64,000 nucleotides of DNA from Amycolatopsis acidiphila (GCF_021391495.1 NZ_CP090063.1:3906001-3970000); one strand, 5' to 3'; numbered from the stretch's first letter, positions 40,574 through 49,876 are shown. A program made the numbers and translations. The notes: generated from the sequence alone by a model not told the origin.

Positions 40574-41662
40574 ATGACCGAGAACACCGCGCTCACCCTG
40601 GGCGTCGAAGAGGAATTCCTGTTGGTGGACCGGGCGGGCCACCTCGTCTCCGCCGGTCCCGCGGTCACCGACGAGGTGTCCGACCCGCCCGGCCAGGTCG
40701 AGCACGAGCTGCGGCCCTGCCAGGTCGAGTCCGCCACCGAGGTGCAGACCGGGGTGGCCGGGGTGACCGGCGGGCTGCGGGCGTTGCGCGACGAGCTGGC
40801 CCGTGAAGCCGCCACCCGCGACCTGCGGCTGCTGCCCGCCGGGGTGCCGCCGCTGGCGGAGGACCACACGCTGGAGTTCACCCCGAACGCGCGCTACCAG
40901 CGCATGGGCGGCGAGTTCGGCGCCGTCGCCCGGTCGGCGCTGACCTGCGCCTGTCACGTCCACGTGTCCATCCCCGACCGGGCGGCCGGGCTCGCGGTGA
41001 GCAACGGGCTGCGCCCGTGGCTGCCGGTGCTGCTGGCGCTCACCGCCAACTCGCCGTTCCACGAGGGCGAGGACAGCGGTCACGCCAGCTGGCGGCACGT
41101 GATGTGGGGCCGCTGGCCCTCGGCGGGCCCGCCGCCGCACTTCGAGTCGGAGGACCACTACGAGTCGCTGGTGGAGGCGCTGCTGCGCACCGGCGCGATC
41201 CTCGACCGCGGGATGGTCTACTGGGACATCCGGCTTTCCGAGCACCAGCCGACCGTCGAGGTCCGGGTCTCCGACGTCGCCGCGACGGTGGACGAGGCCG
41301 CGTTGCTGGCGGTGCTGGTGCGCGGTCTCGCGGCCAAGGCGCTGGACGACGGGGCCGCACCTGCCGGGAAGACCGGGCTGCCACCGGAACTGTTGCGCGC
41401 CATGCTGTGGCGTGGCGCCAGGGACGGCCTCGCGGGGCGCCTCGTGGACCGTGACGGCGACCTCGTGCCCGCCTGGCAGCTGGTCGACCATCTCGTCGAG
41501 CAGGCCCGGCCCTGGCTGCGGGAGACCGGGGACGAGGACTTCGCCCGCGAGGTGCTCGACCGGTTGCGCCGCGACGGTGGCGGTGCGCAGCGTCAGCGCG
41601 CCGCGTTCGCCCGGCGGCACCGGCTGGCCGACGTGCTCGACGAACTGGCCTGGCCGGTCTGA
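40574..41662 (+). CDS. YbdK family carboxylate-amine ligase (glutamate-cysteine ligase 2 type)
   Basis: 362-residue ligase of the GCS2/YbdK family. The N-terminal LGVEEEFLLVD supplies the metal-binding Glu cluster; CACHVHVSIPDR and EVRVSDVAATVDEAALLAVL are further conserved blocks. Members ligate glutamate or related acids to an amine at the expense of ATP; YbdK is a weak glutamate-cysteine ligase. ATG 40574 gives the normal family start. The upstream 476-base intergenic region is long, so regulation by a leader is possible. Confidence 0.9.
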   Translation: MTENTALTLGVEEEFLLVDRAGHLVSAGPAVTDEVSDPPGQVEHELRPCQVESATEVQTGVAGVTGGLRALRDELAREAATRDLRLLPAGVPPLAEDHTLEFTPNARYQRMGGEFGAVARSALTCACHVHVSIPDRAAGLAVSNGLRPWLPVLLALTANSPFHEGEDSGHASWRHVMWGRWPSAGPPPHFESEDHYESLVEALLRTGAILDRGMVYWDIRLSEHQPTVEVRVSDVAATVDEAALLAVLVRGLAAKALDDGAAPAGKTGLPPELLRAMLWRGARDGLAGRLVDRDGDLVPAWQLVDHLVEQARPWLRETGDEDFAREVLDRLRRDGGGAQRQRAAFARRHRLADVLDELAWPV

Positions 41663-41722
41663 CGCTTCCCCTTCCGCCCTTCACCGCCGAGACTGGAGTC
41701 CGGTCACGAGGAGGTGGAACCG

Positions 41723-43195
41723 ATGGCGCTGCCACGTTTTTCCATGCTGATCAGCGGAAAGCCCGTCGAGGCGCAGTCCGGTCGGACGTTCGAGTCGCTC
41801 AACCCCTACACCGGGGCGCCCTGGGCGGTGATCCCCGACGGCGGGCCCGAGGACGTGGACGCGGCGGTCGCTGCGGCACGGGCGGCGCTCGACGGCGAGT
41901 GGGGCCGGCTGACGGGGTTCGCGCGGGCAAAGCTGTTGCGGCGCCTAGGAGATCTGGTCGCGGAGAACGCCGAGCGGCTGGCCGGGCTGGAGGTCAACGA
42001 CTCGGGCAAGCTCTACCGCGAGATGATCGGCCAGCTCACCGCGCTGGGCGGCTGGTACTCCTACTTCGCCGGGCTCGCGGACAAGATCGAGGGCAGGCAG
42101 ATCCCCTCGCCCAACCCGGACTACCTGGTCTACACCCGGCGCGAGCCCGTCGGCGTGGTCGCGGCGATCACCCCGTGGAACTCGCCGCTGCTGCTGATGA
42201 CCTGGAAGCTCGCCCCGGCGCTGGCGGCGGGCTGCACCGTCGTGGTCAAGCCCTCGGAGCACGCGCCCGCCTCCACGCTCGGGTTCGCGGAGCTGATCGA
42301 GCAGGCCGGCTTCCCGCCCGGCGTGGTCAACGTGGTGACCGGGCTGTCGCGTGAGACCGGCGCGCGGCTGGCCGCGCACCCGGGGGTGGACAAGGTCGCC
42401 TTCACCGGGTCGACCGCCACCGGCCGGGCGGTGGCCATGGCCGCCGCGGAGAACCTCAACCCGGTGACACTCGAGCTCGGCGGGAAGTCCGCGCAGGTGG
42501 TGTTCCCCGACGCGGACCTGGCCGCCGCGGCGAACGGGGTCGTGGCGGGCGTGTTCGCGGCGACCGGGCAGACCTGCATGGCCGGGTCGCGGCTGGTGGT
42601 GCACCGCGACGTGCACGACGAGCTGGTGCGCCTCGTCGCCGAGCGGGCGGCCTCGATCCGGCTCGGCGACCCGAACGACCCGGCGACCGAGATGGGCCCG
42701 GTCGCCAACGAACCGCAGTACCGCAAGGTGCTCGGCTACCTGGAGACCGCGCGCGGCGAGGGCGCGACCGTGGCCTACGGCGGCGCGGCGGACGACGGAC
42801 TGGGCGGCCTGTTCGTCAAGCCGACCATACTGACCGGAGTCGGGCCGGCCTCGACCGTGGTGCGGGAGGAGGTGTTCGGGCCCGTGCTGTCGGTGTACGC
42901 CTTCGACGGCGAGGACGAGGCGGTGAAGCTCGCCAACGACACCGACTACGGGCTCGCGGGCGCGGTGTGGACCAAGGACGTGCACCGCGCGCACCGGGTC
43001 GCGGCGCGGATCAAGGCGGGCAGCGTGTGGGTCAACGCCTACCGGGTGGTCGCGCCGAGCGTGCCCTTCGGCGGGTTCAAGAACTCGGGTCTGGGCCGGG
43101 AGAACGGGGTGGACGCGCTCGACCCGTACCTGGAGACGAAGTCGGTGTGGGTCGAGCTCACGGGCGGCACGCGGGATCCGTTCACCCTCGGCTGA
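41723..43195 (+). CDS. NAD(P)-dependent aldehyde dehydrogenase
   Basis: 490-residue aldehyde dehydrogenase. Catalytic Cys285 in TGQTCMAG and Glu251 in LELGGKS; cofactor strand ITPWNSPLLLMTWKLAPAL and the FTGSTATGRAV turn are present; EEVFGPVLSVYAFD closes the active site. It oxidises an aldehyde to the acid in the cytoplasm; substrate unknown, with similarity to aromatic or omega-amino aldehyde dehydrogenases. AGGAGG lies eight bases before ATG 41723. No regulator is adjacent. Confidence 0.93.
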   Translation: MALPRFSMLISGKPVEAQSGRTFESLNPYTGAPWAVIPDGGPEDVDAAVAAARAALDGEWGRLTGFARAKLLRRLGDLVAENAERLAGLEVNDSGKLYREMIGQLTALGGWYSYFAGLADKIEGRQIPSPNPDYLVYTRREPVGVVAAITPWNSPLLLMTWKLAPALAAGCTVVVKPSEHAPASTLGFAELIEQAGFPPGVVNVVTGLSRETGARLAAHPGVDKVAFTGSTATGRAVAMAAAENLNPVTLELGGKSAQVVFPDADLAAAANGVVAGVFAATGQTCMAGSRLVVHRDVHDELVRLVAERAASIRLGDPNDPATEMGPVANEPQYRKVLGYLETARGEGATVAYGGAADDGLGGLFVKPTILTGVGPASTVVREEVFGPVLSVYAFDGEDEAVKLANDTDYGLAGAVWTKDVHRAHRVAARIKAGSVWVNAYRVVAPSVPFGGFKNSGLGRENGVDALDPYLETKSVWVELTGGTRDPFTLG

Positions 43196-43216
43196 GCGCC
43201 AGCGGCCGTGCGAGGC

Positions 43217-43672
43217 TCAGGTGAGCGGAAGGGTCATCCACGTCCCGCCGATGGGCCGGAAACCGTTGCGGCGGTACAGGTTCGCGCCATGGCGGTTGTG
43301 GTCGTACACCCGCAGCACCACCCGGCGGGCGCCGCGGCGTTGCGCCCAGCCCACGACCGCGCCGATCAGCTCGTCCCCGACGCCGCGCCCGCGAGCGGAG
43401 GGCGCGACCCACATCGAGATGAGCTCGACGGCCTGCCCGGCGTCCGGTTCGGTGCCGCTGACCATGCCCGCGGGCGTCCCGTCGAGCTCGGCGAGCACGT
43501 TGAAGGGCACGTCGGTCAGCCGTTGCCGCCACCGCGGCTCGCCCTCGCGCACCCAGTCCGCGAGAGTGGCCCCGAACGCGTCGGGCGCGTCGCGCAGCGA
43601 GGCCAGTCTCAGCTCGCGCCAGGCCGCCCAGTCGTCCGCGGTCAGCACCCGCAGGTCGATCATGTGCTTCAT
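43217..43672 (-). CDS. GNAT family N-acetyltransferase
   Basis: 151-residue GNAT acetyltransferase. Motif A is VAPSARGRGVGDELIGAVVG with the acetyl-CoA pyrophosphate loop RGRGVG; motif B is YRRNGFRPIGG. It transfers acetyl from acetyl-CoA to an amine, substrate unknown. The N-terminus (AAWRELRLASLRDAPDAFGA) fits the RimI-like subgroup. A long perfect hairpin lies 16 bases before the ATG, so its translation or transcription may be attenuated. No strong ribosome site is visible. Confidence 0.88.
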   Translation of the reverse strand: MKHMIDLRVLTADDWAAWRELRLASLRDAPDAFGATLADWVREGEPRWRQRLTDVPFNVLAELDGTPAGMVSGTEPDAGQAVELISMWVAPSARGRGVGDELIGAVVGWAQRRGARRVVLRVYDHNRHGANLYRRNGFRPIGGTWMTLPLT

Positions 43673-43688
43673 TCTGCGGGTAGCGGGA

Positions 43689-43727
43689 AGCCCCAGCATG
43701 CCGATCGGGATTCGGCATGCTGGGGCT
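43689..43727. promoter_or_regulatory. Perfect 16-base hairpin just upstream of the acetyltransferase
   Basis: Arms AGCCCCAGCATGCCGA (43689-43704) and its exact complement (43712-43727) around a 7-base loop. No U-tract follows on either strand, so it is not a typical intrinsic terminator. It may end the upstream damaged gene, form an attenuator for the acetyltransferase, or bind a protein as DNA. Confidence 0.6.
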
Positions 43728-43899
43728 GGTTCGAGGGTCGGTACGGCGGTCGCCTCTCGGCGAAGGGCACGAACGCGGCTCCGGCCTGACCGGTGTTCCG
43801 CGACGGCATCAGGGGTGAGGCCCGGGGGACACGGACCGTACCGACCATCTCCTTCAACCACCCCTCCCCGGAATCTATTCCTGGCCGGGTCGGCCCTGC

Positions 43900-44369
43900 T
43901 CAGGGCGCCAGTGGCAGGGTGTCCACCCATCGCGGCAGCGGCACCGAGCGCCAGTCGTGGGTGAACAGCGCGTGGCGACGGCCCGCGGCCACGATGAGCG
44001 CGTGCTCGGGCAGGCGCGGCAGGAACCGGGTGCGCAGCCAGGTTTCCAGGCCCTGGCACTGCTCGAACCCGTCCACCAGCAGCAGCACCCTGTCCTGGTC
44101 GAGGGCCGCGGCCGCCTCGGCCTCGAACGACTCCCGGCGGCGGCGATGGCGTGGCCGTCGACGGCCACGACCGGGCGCCCGTCGGCCTGCGCCTCGGCGG
44201 CGAACCGGCGCAGCAGGGCGGACTTCCCGATCCGGGCGGGCCCGTGCAAGTACAGCATCACCGGTGCGGCCGGGCCGCCGGTGAGCGCTTGCCGGAACGT
44301 CACCAGCTCGGCGCCGCGACCCACGAAGACCTCGCGCTCGCTGAGGGTGTCCGGCATGGGCGTCAACAC
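43900..44369 (-). pseudogene. Truncated ATPase of LuxR/STAND type, frameshifted
   Basis: Remnant of an ATP-binding regulator. The N-terminus has the family lead-in REVFVGRGAELVTFRQALTG and a Walker A-like LYLHGPARIGKSALLRRFAA; after VDGHAIAAA the frame breaks and resumes one base back as RESFEAEAAAALDQDRVLLL with a Walker B (LLLVDGFEQCQ). The frame then stops after LPLAP, far short of the roughly 900 residues of intact LuxR-type ATPases, and no DNA-binding domain follows. Adding one C at the GCCGCCGGGAG site near 44145 restores the frame but not the missing C-terminus. A decaying gene. Confidence 0.7.
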
Positions 44370-44464
44370 AAGAACGGCGGAGGCCGGAACGGGCGCGCCG
44401 AATGGCGCGGGAGCCCAGGATGGGCCACCAGTACGGCACGTTCTGCCCTTTCAGGCGGCCCGGC

Positions 44465-45108
44465 TCAGCGGCGCGCGGTGATGAGCAGGTGCTCCTCGGG
44501 CTGGGCGCCTGGCTTGTCCGGCTCGAACACCTCGGAGTACGTGCTGAGCACCCATAGGCCGGCCGCCGTGATCCGCGATTCGAGGTCCGCGGCACCGAAG
44601 CTGGTCAGCTCCACCTCGTGCCCGAGGAACCGGACGGGCACCGCCTCGGCGTCCATCGGCACCGTGATCAGGGACAGGTGCCCGCCCGGCACGAGCCAGC
44701 GGGCGATGTCGCGCAGCACGGCCTCGGTGTCGGCGCGGGGCATCTGCAGGAACGGGAAGTAGGCGCACACCGCGTCCCACGACTGTGGTGGCGAGGTCCA
44801 GTCGCGCACGTCCGTCTCGACGAACTCGGCGCCCGGCACCTGCGTGGCCGCGAGCCGGACCATCACCGGCGACACGTCCAGCCCGGTGACGTGGCAGCCC
44901 GCCGCGACCAGCTCCTCGGCGACCGGGCGCCCGGTCCCGCTGCCGACGTCGAGCACGCGGGCCGCCGGGGGCAGCACCCCGAGCAGCTCCCGGCGGCCCG
45001 TGCCACCACCGGCGGCCTGCCGAACGCGTCCTCGTACCCGGAACCGATGGCGTCGAACAGTTCCGCCGCCGTCGCCACATGCCGCTCCGCCACATGCCGC
45101 TCCGCCAC
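44465..45108 (-). pseudogene. SAM-dependent methyltransferase, one-base frameshift
   Basis: Class I methyltransferase interrupted near 44995. The N-terminal part is ATAAELFDAIGSGYEDAFGR, PPVVARAA; adding one C at a GCCGCCGGGAG site joins it to RELLGVLPPAARVLDVGSGT, the SAM motif I. VCAYFPFLQMPRADTEAVLR and LVPGGHLSLITVPMDAEAVP follow. The coding sequence otherwise appears complete. The start lies in a 15-base tandem repeat in which three GTG codons (45078, 45093, 45108) each have GGAG six bases upstream; 45108 is used here. Confidence 0.78.
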
Positions 45109-45123
45109 ATGCCGCTCCGCCAC
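45076..45123. repeat. Three-copy 15-base tandem repeat carrying translation starts
   Basis: Three perfect copies of CACATGCCGCTCCGC followed by a partial CAC. On the minus strand each copy reads GTGGCGGAGCGGCAT, so each carries a GGAG ribosome site and the next copy supplies a GTG six bases later, all in frame with the methyltransferase. Slippage here would add or remove start sites and Val-Ala-Glu-Arg-His units. Confidence 0.9.
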
Positions 45124-45210
45124 GCAGTGGAAGGTAACAGGATCCGCGGTCACATTCGGCCGTTCCGGTCCGTCAACACGATGACGGGCCGGCTGACGGA
45201 GGATGTGAGC

Positions 45211-46089
45211 GTGGACGAGCGCGAGTTCGAGCGGCACCGGCCGCACCTGCGGGCCGTGGCCTACCGGATGCTGGGTTCCCTCGGCGACGCCGAGGACGTC
45301 GTGCAGGAGGCGTGGTTCCGGCTCGAGCGCACCGGCGCCGGGGAGATCGAGAACCTCGCGGGCTGGCTGACCACGGTCGTCGCCCGGCTGTGCCTGGACC
45401 TGCTGCGCTCCCGCACCGCGCGGCGCGAGGACAGCCTGGGCGTGCACCTGCCGGACCCGGTGATCAGCCACGGCGACGGGCTCGGCCCCGAGGACGAGGC
45501 GCTGCTGGCGGACTCGGTCGGGCTCGCGCTGCTGGTCGTGCTGGAGACGCTGGCGCCCGCCGAGCGGCTCGCACTGGTGCTGCACGACAGTTTCGGGGTG
45601 CCGTTCGACGAGATCGCCTCGATCCTGGGCCGCACCCCGACCGCGACGCGGCAGCTCGCCAGCCGTGCCCGGCGCCGGATCCGCGACACCGCGCCGACCC
45701 CCGACGCCGACCCCGCCCGGCAGCGGGAGGTGGTGGAGGCGTTCCGCGCCGCCGCTCGTGCCGGGGACTTCAACGCGCTGGTTGCGGTGCTGGACCCGGA
45801 TGTCGCGCTGCGGGTGGACCTCGGCACGACGACGGAGGTCCTGCGCGGCGCGGCGAAGGTCGCCGGCCAGGCGCTCAGCTTCGCGCGGCTGTCGGTGTTC
45901 TCGCGGCCGGTGCTGGTCAACGGTGCGCCCGGGTTGCTGACCGCCCCGGCCGGGAAGCCGGTGTCGGTCATGAGCTTCACCGTCGTCGGCGGCCGGATCG
46001 TGGAGATCGACATCCTCGCCGACCCGGACCGCCTGGCGTCGTTGAGGGAGTTCAGCGAAGGCTCGTCAGCAGATACCGCTCGTCCGTGA
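45211..46089 (+). CDS. sigJ: ECF sigma factor, SigJ type with SnoaL-like C-terminal domain
   Basis: 292-residue ECF sigma factor. Region 2 is FERHRPHLRAVAYRMLGSLG with DAEDVVQEAWFRLER; region 4 is LAPAERLALVLHDSFGVPFD with RTPTATRQLASRARRRI. The C-terminal about 100 residues (REVVEAFRAAARAGDFNALV) form a SnoaL-like domain, the SigJ architecture thought to sense a small ligand in place of an anti-sigma factor. GTG 45211 is eight bases after GGAGG; ATG 45181 lacks a ribosome site. Divergent from the damaged methyltransferase. No anti-sigma gene is adjacent. Confidence 0.85.
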   Translation: MDEREFERHRPHLRAVAYRMLGSLGDAEDVVQEAWFRLERTGAGEIENLAGWLTTVVARLCLDLLRSRTARREDSLGVHLPDPVISHGDGLGPEDEALLADSVGLALLVVLETLAPAERLALVLHDSFGVPFDEIASILGRTPTATRQLASRARRRIRDTAPTPDADPARQREVVEAFRAAARAGDFNALVAVLDPDVALRVDLGTTTEVLRGAAKVAGQALSFARLSVFSRPVLVNGAPGLLTAPAGKPVSVMSFTVVGGRIVEIDILADPDRLASLREFSEGSSADTARP

Positions 46090-46639
46090 CGTCCTGCCCC
46101 CACAACCGCGGGTCGCGCAGGCGCCGGAGGGTGGCCGACCGGCGGTGGCGCAGCACGAGTTCGCGGCAGCGACCGGCCGGGATGCCCGCCCCGGTGGACC
46201 ACCGGCCCTCGACGAGGACGAGCCGCCCGGCCGGGCGCAGCAGGCGGACCCAGCCGCCGATGGTGGCGGCCGGGTCCGGCATCGCCCACAACAGATGGCG
46301 GACGAACACCACGTCGAACGACGACGGCAGCAGCGGCGGGTTCGCGGCATCGCCCCGGAGCAGGTTCCGGACGCCCTTCCGCCGCGCCAGGGCGAGCATT
46401 CGCGGGGAGAAGTCCAACGCCGTCACGTCATGCCCGGCGTCGGCCAGCAGCAGCGCGACACTCCCGGTGCCACAGCCGAGATCGGCGACGCGCGCCGGCG
46501 GGCCAGGGAGGGCCGGCAGCAGGACACCGGCCCAGGCGGCCCGTACCCCGGGGTCGAGCAGGCCGTGGTCGGGCTGCTCGTCGAAGGTGCCGGCATGCTC
46601 GTCCCACATCCGCCGCGCGTCCTCATCCACCCGCCACAT
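46052..46639 (-). CDS. Class I SAM-dependent methyltransferase
   Basis: 195-residue methyltransferase. SAM motif I is VADLGCGTGSVALLLADAG; VTALDFSPRMLALARRK binds the ribose; FDVVFVRHLLWAMPDPAATI and LLRPAGRLVLVEGRW follow. ATG 46639 (MWRVDEDARRMWDEH) is chosen; an ATG at 46726 would add 29 basic, poorly conserved residues. Its 3' end overlaps the convergent sigJ gene by 38 bases. Substrate unknown. Confidence 0.87.
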   Translation of the reverse strand: MWRVDEDARRMWDEHAGTFDEQPDHGLLDPGVRAAWAGVLLPALPGPPARVADLGCGTGSVALLLADAGHDVTALDFSPRMLALARRKGVRNLLRGDAANPPLLPSSFDVVFVRHLLWAMPDPAATIGGWVRLLRPAGRLVLVEGRWSTGAGIPAGRCRELVLRHRRSATLRRLRDPRLWGQDVTDERYLLTSLR

Positions 46640-46790
46640 CCTGCCGCCGGTGGTGTGCTGGGCGCGTCGTTCGCGCGGATGCAGACCGAGGTCGCGCTTT
46701 CGGCTCTGCTGGGCCGTTTTTCCCATTTGACACCTGGCGAACCCGGCGGCCGGCCGTGCTACCGGCGCGGCGTCATCTCGCGCGCACGGT

Positions 46791-46796
46791 TAAGGT
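46791..46796 (+). promoter_or_regulatory. Candidate -10 element for a leaderless LLM oxidoreductase mRNA
   Basis: TAAGGT (TANNNT) ends seven bases before ATG 46804 and no ribosome site is visible, consistent with transcription starting at the start codon. No clear -35 hexamer is seen. Confidence 0.42.
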
Positions 46797-46803
46797 GCTG
46801 ATC

Positions 46804-47793
46804 ATGCGCTTCGGATTGTTCGTACCACAGGGATGGCGGCTGGACCTGACCGGAATCGACCCCGCGGAGCACTGGGACACGATGCTCGGCATCGCCCGGC
46901 TCGCCGAGGAGGGGCCCTTCGAGTCCATCTGGGTCTACGACCACCTGCACACCGTGCCGGTGCCGACCGACGAGCCGATGTACGAGGCGTGGGCGCTGAT
47001 GGCGGCGTTCGCGGCGGCCACCAGCAACGTGCGGCTCGGCCAGATGTGCACCTGCATGAGCTACCGGAACCCGGCATACCTCGCGAAGTTCGCCACCACC
47101 GCCGACGTGATCTCCGGCGGCCGCGTGGAGATGGGCATAGGCGCCGGGTGGTACGAGCACGAGTGGCGCGCCTACGGCTACGGGTTCCCGCCGCCGGGCG
47201 AGCGGCTGGGCAGGCTCGACGAGGGCGTGCAGATCATGCGGCAGCTGTGGACCGAGGGCAGGGCGACGCTCGATGGCCGCCACTACCAGGTCGACGGCGC
47301 CATCTCGCGGCCGCTTCCGGCGCAGGACGGCGGAATTCCACTGTGGATCGCCGGGGGCGGGGAGAAGAAGACGCTGCGGATCGCGGCCCGGTACGCGAAC
47401 TACACCAACTTCGCGGGCGGTGCGGCCGACTTCGCGCACAAGTCGGAGGTGCTCGCCGCGCACTGCAAGGACGTCGGCACCGACTTCGACGCGATCGTGC
47501 GCTCGGCCAACTACAACGTCGTGATCGGCGAGACCGAGAAGGACGTGCAGGACCGCCTGGCGTGGCTGCGTGCGCACTACGAGCCACACGTCCCGGCGGA
47601 CGCACTGGAGTCGACCTACCGGAGCTTCGCGACCGGTCCGCTGGTCGGCACCCCCGAGCAGATCGCCGAGCGGCTGACCGAGCTGCGCGGTCTGGGCATG
47701 ACGTACGCGATCACGTACTTCGCCGAAGCGGCCTACGACCGTTCGGGCATCGACCTCTTCGTCCGCGACGTGGTGCCGGCACTGGCCGATTAG
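46804..47793 (+). CDS. LLM-class F420-dependent oxidoreductase
   Basis: 329-residue luciferase-like TIM-barrel enzyme. RFGLFVPQGWRLDLTGIDPA starts the barrel; RLGQMCTCMSYRNPAYLAKF and GGRVEMGIGAGWYEHEWRAY form the F420-binding face; PLWIAGGGEKKTLRIAARYA is a conserved later strand. It reduces or oxidises an unknown substrate with coenzyme F420 or flavin. Probably translated from a leaderless mRNA. A strong terminator follows eight bases after the stop. Confidence 0.9.
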   Translation: MRFGLFVPQGWRLDLTGIDPAEHWDTMLGIARLAEEGPFESIWVYDHLHTVPVPTDEPMYEAWALMAAFAAATSNVRLGQMCTCMSYRNPAYLAKFATTADVISGGRVEMGIGAGWYEHEWRAYGYGFPPPGERLGRLDEGVQIMRQLWTEGRATLDGRHYQVDGAISRPLPAQDGGIPLWIAGGGEKKTLRIAARYANYTNFAGGAADFAHKSEVLAAHCKDVGTDFDAIVRSANYNVVIGETEKDVQDRLAWLRAHYEPHVPADALESTYRSFATGPLVGTPEQIAERLTELRGLGMTYAITYFAEAAYDRSGIDLFVRDVVPALAD

Positions 47794-47800
47794 GACGATG

Positions 47801-47833
47801 CGGAAGGGGCCCCCGGCGGAGGGGCCCCTTCCG
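47801..47833. terminator. Bidirectional terminator hairpin
   Basis: Perfect 13-base stem (arms 47801-47813 and 47821-47833, core GGAAGGGGCCCC) with loop CGGCGGA, between the convergent LLM oxidoreductase and response regulator genes, which end 7 and 2 bases away. Serves both strands. Confidence 0.8.
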
Positions 47834-47835
47834 TG

Positions 47836-48279
47836 TCACTGCGGCAGTTTGACCACGGTGACGAAGAAGTCGTCGATCTGGCGGATGACCTCGATGAAGC
47901 GCTCGAAGTCGACGGGTTTGCTCACGTAGGCGTTGGCGTGCAGGCTGTAGCTGCGCACGATGTCCTCCTCCGCCTCGGAGGTCGTCAGCACCACGACCGG
48001 GATCACGCGCAGCTCCGGGTCGTCCTTCAGCTCCGCCAGCACTTCGCGCCCGTCGCGGCGGGGCAGGTTCAGGTCCAGCAGGATCAGCCCCGGCCGCGGC
48101 GCGTCGGCGTGCTCGCCTTCGCGGCGCAGGAACTGCAGCGCCTGCTCGCCATCCTTCACCACGTGCAGCTTGTTCCGGATCTTGTGGTGCTCGAACGCTT
48201 CCTGCGTCATCAGGACGTCCCCGTCGTCGTCCTCGACGAGCAGGACGTCCACGACGTCAAGCGGTTCCGGGATGGTCAT
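47836..48279 (-). CDS. Single-domain response regulator (Rcp1 type)
   Basis: 147-residue receiver domain with no output domain. Acidic pocket at Asp17-Asp18 (VEDDDGD), phosphoacceptor Asp69 (LILLDLNLP), conserved Thr-Ser ([13 protein letters not shown]) and Lys in YVSKPVDF. Rcp1-type regulators pass phosphate to or from a kinase. Its ATG lies 23 bases inside the kinase gene. Third gene of a kinase/phosphatase signalling operon. Confidence 0.92.
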   Translation of the reverse strand: MTIPEPLDVVDVLLVEDDDGDVLMTQEAFEHHKIRNKLHVVKDGEQALQFLRREGEHADAPRPGLILLDLNLPRRDGREVLAELKDDPELRVIPVVVLTTSEAEEDIVRSYSLHANAYVSKPVDFERFIEVIRQIDDFFVTVVKLPQ

Positions 48280-49876
48280 CGGGTTCTTTCTCCTCGGTCA
48301 GCACGGGCAGGGTGAAACAAAACCGCGAGCCGGACTCGGCTTCGGTGTCGAGCCAGATGGTGCCGCCATGGTGCTCGACGATCTTGCGGCACATCGCGAG
48401 GCCGATGCCGGTGCCGGGATAGTCGGACTTGGCGTGCAGGCGCTGGAAGATCACGAAGATGCGCTCGGCGTACTCGGCGTCGATGCCGATCCCGTTGTCC
48501 TGCACGCAGAACCGCCAGAACTCGCCGTCGCGCTCCGCGGTGACCCGCACGTGCGGCGGGTCCTCGCCGTGGAACTTCAGCGCGTTGCCGATCAGGTTCT
48601 GGAAGACCGCGGTCAGCAGCGGCACTTCCGCGAGCACGGTCGGCAGCTCGTCGACCTCGACCGTGGCGCCCGACTGCTCGATCGCGTCGGACAGGTTGTT
48701 CCGCGCCTGCGCCACCACCGCTTCACAGGACACCGGGACGGGCTCGCGCACGATCCGGCCGACCCGGCTGAACGCCAGCAGGTCGTTGATCAGCACCTGC
48801 ATCCGCTTGGCGCCGTCCACGGCGAACCCGATGTACTGGTCGGCGCGCTCGTCGAGCTGCCCGGAGTAACGCCGCTGCAGCAGCTGGCAGAAGCTGGCCA
48901 CCTTCCGCAGCGGCTCCTGCAGGTCGTGCGAGGCGACGTAGGCGAACTGCTCCAGCTCCGCGTTGGACCGCTCCAGATCCTGCGTCCGGGCGTCGAGCAC
49001 GCCGTGCGCGGCCTGCAGCGCGGACAGCTCCTGCAGGATCCGCTCCCGCATCCGGTTGACGTCGTCGCCGAGCTCGCGGACCTCCTTCGGACCGCTCTGC
49101 GCGACCGGATGGGCGAAGTCGCCATCCGCGACCTTGCGCACCTCGGCCGCCAGCCGGGACAGCGGGGCGATCGCGGCGGTCCGCAGGCCGAACGCCAGTG
49201 CCAGCACGATCAGCAGGAACGCGACCGCGATCAGCGCGCACACGACGTAGAGCACGGTCGCCGTCCGGTTGAGTGTCGCCGTACCAGCCTGCCGCGCGGC
49301 GCCCAGCTCGTCCTGCAGGGTGGTCACCGCCGAACGCACGGAGTCGAAGGCCGCCTTGCCGCGGTCGAGGTCGGTCCCCGCGGCGGGGCGCCCGCTGGAG
49401 GCGACCAGCTCGATCGTCGGTTCGGCGTAGCCGCTGCGCCAGTTCTCCGCGCGTGCGAGCACCTCGCGCAGCCCGGCGGCGGCCTCGGGCAGGCCGGTGA
49501 GCAGCCCACCCAGCCGGCCGGCCGCGTCCTGCTGGGCGGCGAGCCCGTCGGTGTAGGGCTGCAGGAAGTCCTCCTGGGCGGCCAGGCCGTAGCCCCGCAC
49601 CCCGGTCTCCTGGTCGATGAGCGCCGACTCGAGGCGCAGGGACTGCTGGATCGCCGGGTCGACCTGGTTCACCACCCGGCTGCGCGCACCGGACAGGCTC
49701 GTCAGCGTGATCAGGCCGACCACGACCGCGAGCACGGAGAACAGGGCGACGACGCCGACGCCGACGCCGATGGTCCGGCGCAACGGCCATCGCTCCGCCC
49801 GCTCGGCACGTCGGCCGGAGACGGGCGGCGGCGGGGCGGGCGCCTGGATCGGGGCGAGCGGGCTGCGCAGGCTCAC
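48257..49876 (-). CDS. Sensor histidine kinase with CHASE3-type extracellular domain
   Basis: 539-residue membrane kinase. A cytoplasmic Pro-rich N-terminus precedes TM1 (about 37-60); a helical CHASE3-type sensor (60-207, with [20 protein letters not shown]) and TM2 (208-230) follow, then HAMP, the HisKA box with phospho-His317 ([13 protein letters not shown]) and an HATPase domain ([34 protein letters not shown]). The start GTG 49876 overlaps the PP2C gene stop (GTGA). Bacteriophytochrome-like kinase core. Likely phosphorylates the adjacent receivers. Confidence 0.92.
   Translation of the reverse strand: MSLRSPLAPIQAPAPPPPVSGRRAERAERWPLRRTIGVGVGVVALFSVLAVVVGLITLTSLSGARSRVVNQVDPAIQQSLRLESALIDQETGVRGYGLAAQEDFLQPYTDGLAAQQDAAGRLGGLLTGLPEAAAGLREVLARAENWRSGYAEPTIELVASSGRPAAGTDLDRGKAAFDSVRSAVTTLQDELGAARQAGTATLNRTATVLYVVCALIAVAFLLIVLALAFGLRTAAIAPLSRLAAEVRKVADGDFAHPVAQSGPKEVRELGDDVNRMRERILQELSALQAAHGVLDARTQDLERSNAELEQFAYVASHDLQEPLRKVASFCQLLQRRYSGQLDERADQYIGFAVDGAKRMQVLINDLLAFSRVGRIVREPVPVSCEAVVAQARNNLSDAIEQSGATVEVDELPTVLAEVPLLTAVFQNLIGNALKFHGEDPPHVRVTAERDGEFWRFCVQDNGIGIDAEYAERIFVIFQRLHAKSDYPGTGIGLAMCRKIVEHHGGTIWLDTEAESGSRFCFTLPVLTEEKEPDDHPGTA

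Noticed and set aside
43900..44369. Intact AAA regulator assumed
   Set aside because: Even after repairing the frameshift, the frame ends after the Walker B region with no further domains.
45076..45123. Possible CRISPR array
   Set aside because: The repeats are 15 bases and contiguous, without spacers.
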